DNA of 25,436 bases. It comes from Botryllus schlosseri. Taxonomy: Eukaryota > Chordata > Ascidiacea > Stolidobranchia > Styelidae. The stretch lies in the NCBI GenBank assembly GCA_000444245.1, contig ATSW01016792.1:1-25436 (forward strand). Direction: 5' to 3'. The position numbers and the translations under genes are program-made. The first letter of the stretch is position 1; every line of letters begins with the position of its first letter. Below the pieces are notes generated by a model. That model was given only the letters and a program-made list of their open reading frames with translations. It ran no database searches and was not told the origin of the DNA. Shown in pieces: positions 11,201 through 18,372 of the stretch.

Positions 11201-12587
11201 GGGCGTGTCTAAAAAGTTAGAGAACCAGTGGGCTAAACTAAATCCTAATATTTCAAAAATGGATGAACAGCAAATAAACTTTTCTGAAACCTGTGCTGAA
11301 CCATTTCCTACACCACGGTCAAAGTTATTTTTAATCTCTGACCACTAGAGGCTTGTTGCATCAATAGCAAAAAAAATTCAAGTTTTCAACCAATGCTTCA
11401 TCAAGCTTGATCACGCATTTTTAGAGATGTTATCCAAATTTTACCTCCAATCATGGCCAAATTTACTTGGGCCAGAAACTTCTCGCACCCTAATGTTCAT
11501 CAAATGCAATCTAACAGTTTCTGGGCAAGTGAAAATGAAAATGCGAACTAAAATATTGTAATTCTTAGTTATCAGGAGGTTCTTTCCTTTTACATTTATT
11601 TTAATTTTACGCACCTTATCGGTATCATCCTTATCGCTGACGCCTTACCAATTACATTTCATTATCCTGACTCAGCTTTGAGTAGCCTAATCGTTTGATT
11701 ACATTTCATTGACTGTCCTGTAGCCTATGCCCTGTTAGTCCCTCAAACCTTTGGTTCTTAACAGTCGCTAGAAACATTTTTTGTGCTTGTAGTTTTCAGT
11801 ACTCATGATTAGGAATAGTTCGAATACGTTCGAGTTTGTTTTTAATTAAAAGGGATTCTACCTATCAGGAATGAAACATGAATAGCTTGAGATTGTTGCT
11901 AATTACGTCGCTACGGTTGTCAAAGAACGCCTCTTTACTGAATCAATTAACTGTTTAAAAGTAATTGTAATTGTAATTATAATTGTAATTCATTACAGTA
12001 ATTGTAATTGTAATTTGATATTTTTAGCATTGAGTAATTATAATTGTAATGTAATTGAAACATGCAAGGAAGTAATTGTAATTGTAATTGTATTTGAATT
12101 AAAATATTGTAATTGATCCAACTCTGGTACTGACTACTTCTGACAATAACAAAAATGAAAAAAGCGTTGCCACTCTGAACTCGCCGCAAATTGTCGACCT
12201 GAAATGACTGATATTTTATAATTAGATCCATTTGTTATCCCACTTTCCTACGTTGTAGGCTATATAGTTTGTTAGAGAATTATGACACATCACATAACCT
12301 GATTTCAGCCGAACAGTTGGAATATGTTAGGTATACGCTTAGATGGGATACAAGCTGTAATAAATACCGACTTCGGCCGCTAGCATAAGAATTATCCTGC
12401 AGTTCCATCACGATACCTATTTTCAGCCACGCTGTCAATTTGCGGGTAGTCGTGGAACCACAGAGCGCACTGCAGGAAAAGCGAGCACGTCAGAACAAAA
12501 CGATGCAGCGTAAACTGACAAGAATTGTGTTTTCTGACTTCCTGTGCTGGATGCCGATCTGCCTGATGGGAATAATGAAAGTGGCCG
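2092..12587 (+). CDS. LDLa-containing, LGR/GRL101-like rhodopsin-class GPCR (partial; TM1 to TM6)
   Basis: Cell-surface G-protein-coupled receptor of the leucine-rich-repeat/relaxin-receptor-like group. Six exons join in phase: 2092-2221, 2360-2517, 2574-2755, 3509-3634, 5452-5850, 12427-12587, giving 385 complete residues. Numbered from the first visible residue: end of an LDLa module (CDGIKDCLSGNDE, 2-14), TM1 about 35-62, TM2 with LSLSD and the conserved Asp (92), TM3 from Cys126 with IQR (149-151) in place of D/ERY, TM4 with Trp175, an extracellular loop 2 of about 115 residues with three N-glycosylation sequons, TM5 about 306-330, and TM6 with FSDFLCWMPI (367-376), the LGR-type form of the CWxP motif. 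VRPFS after TM3 also matches the LGR group. The N-terminal exons are outside or unrecognised, and no TM7/NPxxY exon was found. The exact ligand class cannot be told. Confidence 0.85.
2360..2517 (+). CDS. Receptor exon b: rest of TM1, first intracellular loop, start of TM2
   Basis: The acceptor is TAATGCAG before 2360. Joining it to exon a gives one continuous hydrophobic helix (VWIIS-IFAILG), whereas reading straight through would put 46 extra, partly polar residues inside TM1. The exon ends with SLSLSDFVVG in phase 0, the conserved TM2 Asp in place. The preceding intron (2222-2359) is 138 bp, a multiple of three, and has no stop in this frame. Confidence 0.85.
2574..2755 (+). CDS. Receptor exon c: rest of TM2, extracellular loop 1, TM3
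   Basis: It follows a 56-bp intron (2518-2573; donor GTACAAG, acceptor TTCGTTACAG). The phase-0 join gives LSLSDFVVG-IYTLSICIEA, as in LGR-type TM2. It then shows W(R)GSYSC, with the TM3 cysteine, GFILVTGSEQSVF and IAIQR. The donor is CG|GTAAGA at 2756, phase 2, and the arginine codon is completed by the next exon. Confidence 0.88.
2756..3508 (+). other. Receptor intron 3 (753 bp)
   Basis: Bounded by GTAAGA and TACACAG. Two overlapping open frames (2958-3179, 2974-3252) show no domain and are not needed by the receptor. No transposon ends were recognised. Confidence 0.7.
3509..3634 (+). CDS. Receptor exon d: intracellular loop 2, TM4, start of ECL2
   Basis: The phase-2 join gives VVR-PFSQPNINRET, closely like the VFPFSxxR stretch of relaxin/LGR receptors after TM3. 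It then has LLMAWFIAILIGLVPLL (TM4, Trp175) and SWFEDYF at the start of the loop. The donor is GA|GTAAGT at 3635, phase 2. Confidence 0.88.
3886..4491. mobile_element. Foldback (near-perfect palindrome) element, about 606 bp, in receptor intron 4
   Basis: The left half, 3886 to about 4172, is the reverse complement of about 4205 to 4491 with scattered mismatches. The ends read TGGGCG..CACTATAGAT at the left and the complement of TGGGCGGTGGCACTATAGAT at the right, and the inner arms share CTTGAAATACACCTCAAAG. A loop of about 30 bases remains at the centre. AGAATGG occurs at 3882-3888 and again at 4493-4499, a possible duplication, but its boundary with the arms is ambiguous. No protein is encoded. 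A 97-codon open frame at 4343-4636 is a by-product of the arm. Confidence 0.8.
4534..4629. repeat. Compact hairpin: 33-bp inverted repeats around a 30-base loop
   Basis: GATTGGCATTGAGACGCAAC at 4534 is mirrored by the complement of the segment ending at 4629. The arms are 33 bp with only a few mismatches, and the loop is AG-rich. It starts 42 bp after the end of the large foldback and may belong with it or be a separate short MITE. No TSD is clear. Confidence 0.7.
4630..5451 (+). other. Remainder of receptor intron 4, nothing recognised
   Basis: Intron 4 runs 3635-5451. After the two inverted-repeat structures this part shows no exon, no transposon ends and no conserved frame on either strand. 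It ends in the acceptor CATTTTTTCAG. Confidence 0.6.
5452..5850 (+). CDS. Receptor exon e: enlarged extracellular loop 2 and TM5
   Basis: The phase-2 join restores a Glu codon and continues FTENRIFKAINN. About 105 residues of polar loop follow, with sequons NET, NDS and NIS and cysteines at 248 and 292. Then YYSSHAVCLPTFF, matching the conserved loop cysteine and Pro of LGR receptors (GVCFPLF). TM5 is hydrophobic, VFLLLVNFIAFLFMLFSYII. The donor is AA|GTAAGT at 5851, phase 2. In relaxin receptors this loop has only some 25-30 residues, so most of this exon is additional. Confidence 0.88.
5851..6326 (+). other. Start of the 6.6-kb receptor intron 5, with short tandem repeats
   Basis: Only simple repeats are visible: a 21-bp unit twice at 6055-6096 (AGTGCCGCATATACTTTTAG core) and a degenerate 7-bp TAATGAG/TAATGAC unit about four times at 6131-6160. 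The rest has no recognisable feature. Intron 5 continues to 12426 and is mostly transposons. Confidence 0.6.
6055..6096. repeat. Tandem duplication of a 21-bp unit
   Basis: Two adjacent identical copies of a unit beginning AGTGCCGCATATACTTTTAG. Probably replication slippage. No function is implied. Confidence 0.85.
6721..6903 (+). pseudogene. Decayed BED-finger N-terminus of a ZBED-like hAT transposase
   Basis: The frame holds MKRKVEADGRN, then KYYVTGVSGGVFSAVCNEQF and AVFKLYNLDWSFEKL. This has the layout of the N-terminal BED zinc finger of ZBED5/GTF2IRD2-like transposases (KRKVDxExR... FTEVxxxxVCLICxExxAVFKxxNxxRHYxxxH). Only one of the expected C-x2-C cysteines is left and the distal histidines are gone, so zinc binding should be lost. 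A similar, more decayed stretch with KYLHTGVRGKPV lies in copy 2 near 13350. Assignment is by motif only. Confidence 0.6.
7505..7635. repeat. Left subterminal array of TTCTAG-type units
   Basis: About three imperfect units, each some TAGTT(C/G) hexamers followed by TTGCGGGTTTTGAAAATTG. On the + strand it reads in the same direction as the array at the right end. Open frames across it are repeat artefacts. Confidence 0.85.
8014..8631. mobile_element. Foldback MITE, 618 bp, inserted in the hAT transposase region
   Basis: The two halves are complementary over nearly the whole length. The ends are AGTAGGGCTGTTCAAAAATA and its complement, and the centre near 8322 reads GATTATCCACC..GGATAATT. GCCC occurs on both sides (8010-8013 and 8632-8635), a possible 4-bp duplication. 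The sequence before and after the insertion joins into the transposase-like acidic stretch (..DDDADHACP / AQAQREDDLD), so the host element's frame was interrupted. No protein is encoded. Confidence 0.85.
8590..9075 (+). pseudogene. C-terminal hAT transposase fragment with hATC dimerisation domain
   Basis: 161 codons. Residues 1-14 come from the end of the foldback MITE. From residue 15 on this is transposase: a basic, proline-rich linker (PTHKKPRLSLFNFLPQ) and then the hATC domain at about 74-153, with VLNCWRNM, LPELRNMAKDFLAM, SAPSERVFSHAGIL and LNKKTFSRLMLIRCN, the conserved Trp and the SAPSER.FS motif. The RNase-H-like catalytic part with the acidic residues, and any BED finger, are missing upstream, so it cannot transpose DNA. 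The ATG is chance provided by the MITE. A poly(A)-like AATAAAAATA lies about 100 bp after the stop. This domain normally makes transposase dimers. Confidence 0.9.
9255..9425. repeat. Right subterminal array of TTCTAG-type units
   Basis: Four units of about 44 bp: two or three TTCTAG hexamers, then TTGCGAGTTTTGAAAATTGA-like sequence. Same direction as the left array at 7505-7635. A 66-codon minus-strand frame rich in ATRTRT is the array read backwards. Confidence 0.9.
9841..10513 (+). other. Receptor intron 5 segment with one MITE end remnant
   Basis: At about 9938-9988 the bases CTATCATCAAGGAGGGGGGC to ..AAGTTTGATAATCATTG match the right end of the 304-bp MITE. Its left half is not recognisable. 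A possible exon at 10304-10377 (DKDINNCDGKLSERG..KKCK, with GTAAGT donor) does not fit the receptor's reading phase. Nothing else is supported. Confidence 0.5.
10927..11230. mobile_element. 304-bp hAT MITE, copy A, perfect TSD
   Basis: The ends are CAGGGGTTCTCAAACTGGGG and the complement ..GTTAGAGAACCAGTG. The perfect 8-bp duplication GGCTAAAC is at 10919-10926 and 11231-11238. It is inserted inside the TTGTAA-array hAT element, so it is younger than that insertion. A copy of exactly the same length lies at 13581-13884, sharing GGCGTGAAAGCATCTGAA near the left end and CATAACCTTCCAT in the middle. It encodes nothing. Confidence 0.93.
11262..11550 (+). pseudogene. Remnant of hAT transposase C-terminus
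   Basis: The first part reads MDEQQINFSETCAEPFPTPR then SKLFLISDH and a stop. A later stretch in frame with 11466-11513 reads LGPETSRTLMFIKCN, which is the typical last helix of the hATC domain (compare LNKKTFSRLMLIRCN in the element at 7449). The characteristic SAPSER/SxxSERxFS block is not visible between them. Assigned by short motifs only, supported by the hAT ends around it. Confidence 0.5.
12427..12587 (+). CDS. Receptor exon f: intracellular loop 3 and TM6
   Basis: The acceptor is CTATTTTCAG before 12427. The phase-2 entry is exactly that left by exon e 6.6 kb upstream. It reads a basic loop (LQEKRARQNKTMQRKL) and TM6 with TRIVFSDFLCWMPICLMGIM, where FSD..CW.PI is diagnostic for LGR-type receptors. 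The donor is G|GTAAGT at 12588, phase 1. The exon that should carry extracellular loop 3, TM7 and NPxxY was not found downstream. Confidence 0.9.
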
Positions 12588-12869
12588 GTAAGTTTTATAT
12601 CTCAGAATAGGTATGGTTAGTAACGAAATACCTCTACATTTTCAGAGTAATCACGTAGAACTATAGACTGTTCACAATAATTACCGAACCTCTTGTTATG
12701 ATTCGTACCGAACGGAGAGAATTTATTCGTTTACATTAGGCCTACTAGTCAACAATTGGTGCAGGGTTAAACTGTATCTTATCGATATGTATGTGGGGTG
12801 TGTACAGCATCATATCAGTTTGTATCAACTTTATGAAGTTTTGTATCATACTAGACTGAGGGTATATAC

Positions 12870-14174
12870 CAGACCTGGGCAAAGTGCGGCCCGCGAAGCT
12901 TTTCTGTGCGGCCCGCGAAAGGTCATTTGGAATTCAAAGCATAAAACTTTCTTTTTGAATGAGTAAAACATCAACTGAGCAGGAAATTCGTTTACTTTGA
13001 AGCCTATCCATTAATTTGTCACGATTACGCTGCCCACGTACCTCGCATGCGTAATCCGGATTCAAAATAAAGGCAATGTGACCAAGTATGAGTAGCAAAT
13101 AAAGTCACAAGAAATCACTCTTTCCGTATAGTTAAGTTCAAATCTTCTTTGTTGCCATTGTCGCATTTAGCTGTATACGTTATGTGTTTCAAATTGCTAC
13201 GTGATACGTTTCCAAATCCCTAAAACAATTCAATCAGTGCTCGCGATTACTATATGACTCGTCATATCTATCACCCATAATGGATGAACGTGCATGTCAA
13301 AAAAAGAAAACCTAAAACTGAAATTCAAAGAAGGTTTAGAGAACTAAATATTTGCATACTGGAGTCAGGGGTAAACCCGTTCTTTTAGTTTTTGCCGAGA
13401 TTAAGGATTTTAATTAATATGGGTCTTATTACAAAAAAAAACGAAACACTCGGTAAAGGGAAGGCGAATTTCAGAAAAACTGCAACCTTCGCTTAACATC
13501 AAGACTATCTAAGCTGTACACTGCTCGGAAGGAAGCGACCAAGACATTAAGCTTTGTACTATCGCATATAAATTTCAGTGCAGTGGTTTCAGAAGTGGGG
13601 GGCGTGAAAGCATCTGAAGGGGGGCGGAGCCGCAGTCTAACGATTTTTTTTTGCGATCCGCGCGATCCACCCTCAGATTATACTTGTTACTCTGTGTTTT
13701 GTCCGACTTTATATATCAGAATTGTCTCATCAACAGCCATAACCTTCCATGCCATCCAACTATCCGTTGGGATAGCTAGCATTCTGGCTGCACTTTTTTA
13801 TGATATTGTGCTGTCATGATCAGGGGCGCGACATTCTTCTCTATCATAAAGAGAGGCGTGCCTAAAAAAGTTTGAAAACCACTGTTTTAGAGTCTTAATC
13901 GTATAACGTGGATACGGGTACAAAGAGAGTTAGAAATATATCAAGTTAACATTGTTTCGAATTATGAGAGCAAACAGCTATTTTCTTAAATAACTGTCAC
14001 TTTCTCATTAGCCTACATAACATCAACACATTCACGGAGCAGCATTTAATAACAGTGTAAATTAGAAATAAAATTAAAACACGTTGGAGAAAATTGCTAA
14101 AAAATTTCACTCGGCCCGCCAACGTATTTTTACATCTCATTTGGCCCGCGGATGAAAATAATTGCCCACCCATG
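12870..14174 (+). mobile_element. ZBED-type hAT element (copy 2), 1305 bp, perfect TSD
   Basis: Begins CAGACCTGGGCAAAGTGCGG and ends AATTGCCCACCCATG, with CGGCCCGCG/GGCCCGCGG near both ends. The perfect TSD GTATATAC is at 12862-12869 and 14175-14182. The interior has a decayed frame comparable to the BED-finger remnant of copy 1 (KYLHTGVRGKPV near 13345-13385) and a nested 304-bp MITE at 13581-13884. It lies downstream of receptor exon f, in the same orientation as copy 1. Confidence 0.92.
13581..13884. mobile_element. 304-bp hAT MITE, copy B, nested in the ZBED-type element
   Basis: Ends CAGTGGTTTCAGAAGTGGGG and ..AAGTTTGAAAACCACTG. The flanks TTTCAGTG and TTTTAGAG agree at 6 of 8 positions, a decayed TSD. 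Same length as copy A, with many substitutions between them, so the two insertions are not recent sisters. A 78-codon frame at 13583-13819 is accidental. Confidence 0.85.
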
Positions 14175-14222
14175 GTATATACAGTAACCCACGTTGTTTA
14201 GTAGTTCCACATACACGTAAGC

Positions 14223-14581
14223 TAGGGTTACCATATTTTGGGATACGGAGAGCAGGACATTTCCTACAAATTACAAAAAGTTAGGTTACCGAACTAGAAC
14301 AATGCTGATTTCAAAATGTCTTGGAAATCCTTTTGTGTTCACTAAATTAAAGCTTATTGTTTCACTACGACACTCCCGAAAAATCCGCTCGAACATCCAC
14401 ATTACAGATTTCGCGTAATTTATGACGTTTTTTAGTTGTGCCTGTTCAGTGGCCTGAATGTCAAAGCAATTAAGGAGGACGAATATCCCTAAAGGAGGAT
14501 ATTTAGGTGTCCTCAGAGGACATTTTCGATTTCCTGAAAAGGAAGGACAAATCCTCCTTAAGGAGGACATATAGTAATACT
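14223..14581 (+). mobile_element. GGACA-rich MITE, complete copy, 359 bp, perfect TSD
   Basis: Ends TAGGGTTACCATAT and the complement of AGTATTACTATAT. The 8-bp duplication ACGTAAGC is perfect at 14215-14222 and 14582-14589. Inside the right half are several GGAGGACA motifs. The partial copy at 1-320 is in reverse orientation. The superfamily is not certain: an 8-bp TSD suggests hAT. Confidence 0.85.
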
Positions 14582-14589
14582 ACGTAAGC

Positions 14590-14942
14590 GATTCAGAGCC
14601 CTTTCGATTTATAATTTACTCTACTGATTCGTTACTCGATTCAGAACTCAATGCATTCGTCAAATATCTCGCAAAGAGCAATGACTTTGAATCATGCCTC
14701 GTACTTTGAAAGTTTAACTTTACCTGGTTTGTGACCTGACTTGACTCGAGTCAACATGTGCCATAAGATATGACTTTTGACTCGAATGTAGGGACTTGAT
14801 CCCAAGACTTACTTTAACCACCTATAATAATAACTAGCATTCCGTGTATTTTCAAGGTATATTCGAAGTGGTTTAGCACACTTCACATAATGTCACCTGC
14901 GCTATACCATTCAAAGTTAATATAATTAGGCCATTACTTCCA
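14590..14942. repeat. Stretch with TGACTCGAGTCAA-type motifs
   Basis: At 14728-14810 related motifs recur: CTGACTTGACTCGAGTCAAC, TGACTTTTGACTCGAA, GGGACTTGATCCC. Near 14590-14650 ACTCGATTC recurs. This looks like the subterminal repeat of another transposon, but no terminal repeats or TSD could be fixed. No coding frame. Confidence 0.4.
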
Positions 14943-16999
14943 CACTGTAAAAAATAAAAACCTCGATTTATCGCGAAATGTTTGGAAGCACGGTAGCCAG
15001 ACATTTCGTGGTAATCTAACATTACCGTTAGTCAATGTAAACTTAACTTTCACTCGTCCGGTAATCTCACTTTACACGCCAGACTGAAATGTTACAGTCA
15101 CCTCCGGTATATCTAATCTACATGTTCTCCTGTAGATTTGCGATCGAGACTGCCATTTTACCGCCTGCCTACCTACCTATATGCTGTCCCTGTAAATCAG
15201 GATTACATACCAGCTTGTAAATTCACGTACATCCATACCCATCGCAAAGCAACCCGATGCAAAAATATCGCAACATTTTCTTCACATCTCAAAAACGACA
15301 TTGGAACAAACTGTATATTCATTCATGATATCACGATGAAGTGGTTATCGATGGAAAAATATTGCTGCTGGAGGTCTAATTCTTCTTTAGGAGACATGCA
15401 GTAACACGAGTGGTCTCAAGAAAACGTGAATTAATTCCAACACCGGCCAAACTTCCAATTGTTTCTTTTTCTCGTTCTCATTCCTTCTGTGTAAGTAATA
15501 TCTTGCAGTTCCACTAAAAAGAATTCATGCGTAAGTCGCTATATAAAGCAAAGTTCCTAACCTGGACAGTAGACATGACATTATAAAGACTAAGACAAAT
15601 AGGCTAACAAAAATATAACATGGTTTGAAGTACCGGTACTGGCACATTGTGTGATGACGGCTCCGCCTTTTACATGACATAGCAGAGATTCATGACTTTA
15701 TCTCTGTAATTGAAGCAAAAGGTTCCTAATTTAAGGTGGCATGTGTGGCAAACAAATCCAGCAGTGGATGAAAACATATCTATGCTATGGCCCGAAAATG
15801 ACATTACCAAGCCAACAGTTTCAACTCCTCCGCAGCGGAGTATGTGGTCACTATATAAGTCGACAAATATCCCAAAATAGAACAGAGAATGTGGCGAATG
15901 AAATATATCAATCATGAAATCCAAGTCATCGAGGGCTGGTGTGCAGAGTCAGATATTCACGGTAACAAATACTATGTAGTACTGTATTACCTTTTAAGAT
16001 GCGTATTCCATTCAGCATTCCTAGGAATCTTCAACGATCGTGTCCACTTTCTTCAAGCACAACAAGCTTCGCTCCACCCTTTGCTCAAATCTCACTAATG
16101 GCGACTGGCCAGACGACACTCGAACGATTTCGAAATAAATGGTATTCATCCGCTGACACATGACACCAATAATATTTACTGGCCACGTTATAATGTTTGA
16201 TCTGGGTCGTTTTTTCCATACAGAAACATTTATCATTGCATATAGTCCCTTTTTTCATCTAATTTCGTATAAATTGATATATATTCCATGTGTTGTTCAC
16301 TACTTACTGTACTTACCTAATCAGACGCTGCTTGTGATGTCACAGTTGTGCGTTGGTTGTTTACTACGAATCTCAGAAAAAGCCGTCACCTAATGTAACC
16401 TATTACAGGTCGCCTTGTCCGCCATTAACAAATGGTCAGCTAAGCATGCGGTGCTGATATTTCTAGTTTCCCCGAGCAGTATTATACATCCTGAACTAAT
16501 TTTCTAACTTATCAGCCTTATCTGTGACAACGAATGTAACCAGCGAGACTGGCCGTGTACAGCCATTGCCTTATAATATAATATGGCTACGGTGTACCAC
16601 ATTAGCTACGATTGTCAGTTATTTCTTGTAACCTACTAAGCTTAAATTGATACAAGGGCCAACAATTTCGGTATGACAGACCCCAGTCTCGCAAACGAGG
16701 TTCAATCAGGTCAAATCACCTCTAGAATGATATATCAGTAACATTCAGTTCTACGTATACATTGGCTGCAGCGATTTTGAAGCTAATCAATTTTGCCAAT
16801 AGCCCGGTAAACTGCAGTAACGAGTAACTGTCAGTAATTTTGCGAAGAAATTCTGGTAACTTACTTTACAGCTATATTAAGGTAATATTACATATCAAAA
16901 TGTAAAATGACAAGCTACGCACAGTAATTGGCTGCGACCGGTAATTCGTGGAAAAATTTACAGAGATTTCCCAGTAAATCTACCAGATTTTTTACAGTG
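14943..16999. mobile_element. CACTG-ended DNA transposon, about 2.06 kb, non-autonomous
   Basis: The ends are CACTGTAAAAAATAAAAACC and the complement of CACTGTAAAAAATCTGGTAG, identical over the first 13 bp. Subterminal GGTAAT/ATTACC motifs recur on both sides. CACT(A/G) ends are typical of EnSpm/CACTA elements, which make 2-3-bp duplications. The flanks (CCA, CGC) do not show one, so the superfamily is uncertain. Several frames inside (15138-15404, 15670-15924, 15889-16098, 16160-16393) match nothing recognised. A short CCP-like stretch occurs at 16409-16455. Confidence 0.65.
16409..16455 (+). pseudogene. Possible fragment of a CCP (sushi) exon inside the CACTG-ended element
   Basis: Just after an acceptor-like TATTACAG the frame reads SPCPPLTNGQLSMRC and then a stop. 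C-P-P-L-x-N-G at the start and a second Cys 12 residues after the first match the beginning of six-cysteine CCP domains such as those of the minus-strand gene (C..., DGRVKC; NGRAYC). The rest of a CCP is not visible. A cysteine-rich stretch at about 16518-16560 (LICDNECNQRDWPC) may or may not be related. It could be chance: only 15 residues. Confidence 0.3.
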
Positions 17000-17191
17000 C
17001 GCTTGATACGTTTTTCGTGAATAGAATCGAGTGTTATTGGGATTTTATCATATCTGAGTTATTTTCGAAAAATTCTACCATAGTTATACCGTATATAACC
17101 GTAGATAATTAGGTCATCCAGTTAATTTTCCTAGCAGGCAACATTCTAAAGAATTGTCTCAGGCCTGGCCCGGCGCTGGGCGTCCCGGGGG

Positions 17192-17515
17192 CAGATTTGG
17201 ACAACTGGATAATTCTAATTGGCTAATTAGACTGATTACAGCTAATTTCCGTTAATCTAATTCCGATCTACGCTCTAATTTTAATTCTAATCTAATTTCT
17301 GCTTTTCCTGAAAATGCTGCAGGAGAACAGTATACAGTGCGAAACGAGCAAATCTTGCTGTACAGACATTTGTTATTCTCATGATTATGAGATTGAGCCC
17401 TGACTTGATATAAACCGAACTTGATCCAGTTTACAAGTTTTCGCGAATTCAACAATTCTAATTCTAATCTAATTCGGAAAAGCTGATCATTTTCTAGTCG
17501 TTCCACTTTGTTCTG
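17192..17515. mobile_element. hAT-like MITE with TTCTAA subterminal arrays, about 324 bp
   Basis: The right end, read in reverse, begins CAGAACAAAGTGGAACGACT and goes on to CCGAATTAGATTAGAATTAG. This parallels the terminal piece at 19316 (CAGAGTTGGGCTCGACTGG.. ATTAGATTAGAATTAGATTA). The left end is placed at CAGATTTGGACAACTGG. TCTAAT hexamers lie inside both ends on the same strand. No clear 8-bp TSD, so the exact borders are tentative. Confidence 0.55.
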
Positions 17516-17575
17516 CGTGTTCATTGGAATCCACAAGGGTGTCGGCGATATATCAAGTTTTTTTTACCCAATTAC

Positions 17576-18364
17576 TAGGGCAAGTTTTTGCAACTTTTTG
17601 CAACTTTTCTCCATTTTTCACAACCAATTTTTACTGCAACTTTTATCAAATATTGCGTCAAAATGTAAAGGAGTGATTTAAAAACATGCTATAAACTATT
17701 TTTAGTATGGTTCCATTATCTTTGATTTGCATAACAAAGAACTATATGATGGGTTAGCTGCATCTCACTGTGTTGTCTATGACACAATGACTTGCAAGCA
17801 AGAGGTTCAACTACCTCTGCCAAGCTCGACCGTACCCGAACAATATGTTAGTAGATTGCTTTAGTAATTCTGTCGCTCAAATTTGAGATATAGTTCCCTA
17901 TTTCAAGAACGCCCAGTCAAGCCCGCCGAAAATTACATTTTCACTGGTTCACCTTATTCAGGCTATTGATTTTGTTTAAGTCGCCAAGAGTGAGTGTGTT
18001 CTGCAACGCCTCGGGTCCAGCTTGCAGATCTAGGAGGCGTGGGGTGAGTTATTTGACTTGTTTTAGGGAGAGGGGGATACGCTATGCTGTTTGACTTTTT
18101 TTGGGAAAATTGTCCCCTCACTGCGTAATTTTCTTGCCGTGTACCGGGATAAAATTTAATTTTTGGCGGTCTCGCTAGACTGTCCGTGAAATGGCAAAGT
18201 AACAAATTTGACAGCTCTGTAAGATCTAGGTTACACAACAGTACCTTTCGAGTATCTGATATCCTATTAATTCAACAAAAATTATAAAAGCAACTTTTTA
18301 CTGCAACTTTTGTCAAAATAACTGCAACTTTTTCGCGATTTTAGTGCAACAAAAACTTGCCCTA
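17576..18364. mobile_element. Element with TAGGGCAAG ends and GCAACTTTT subterminal arrays, 789 bp
   Basis: Inverted ends TAGGGCAAGTTTTTG at both sides. The TSD is CCAATTAC (17568-17575) versus CTAATTAC (18365-18372), 7 of 8 identical, as for hAT-like elements. GCAACTTTT repeats lie inside the left end (three copies by 17645) and the right end (three copies 18290-18335), again in the same + direction. A 91-codon minus-strand frame inside (17963-18238) matches nothing. Confidence 0.85.
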
Positions 18365-18372
18365 CTAATTAC

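Larger units (their letters stand above)
10514..12126 (+). mobile_element. hAT element with TTGTAA (TAATTG) subterminal arrays, 1613 bp
   Basis: Inverted ends CAGAGTTGAATCAATT at the left and the complement of CAGAGTTGGATCAATT at the right. A perfect 8-bp TSD, GTACTGAC, flanks it at 10506-10513 and 12127-12134. Arrays of TAATTG hexamers lie inside both ends (about 10545-10660 and 11960-12115), mainly in the same + strand direction. The interior keeps a decayed transposase C-terminus near 11262-11550 with FPTPRSKLF and LGPETSRTLMFIKCN, comparable to the hATC end of the element at 7449. A 304-bp MITE is nested at 10927-11230. Confidence 0.92.

Noticed and set aside
15138-16393. Several 69-88-codon frames (15138, 15889, 16160 on +; 15924, 16236 on -) as possible TM7 or transposase exons
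   Set aside because: No NPxxY-like motif, no transposase motif and no fitting splice phases. They lie within the CACTG-ended element.
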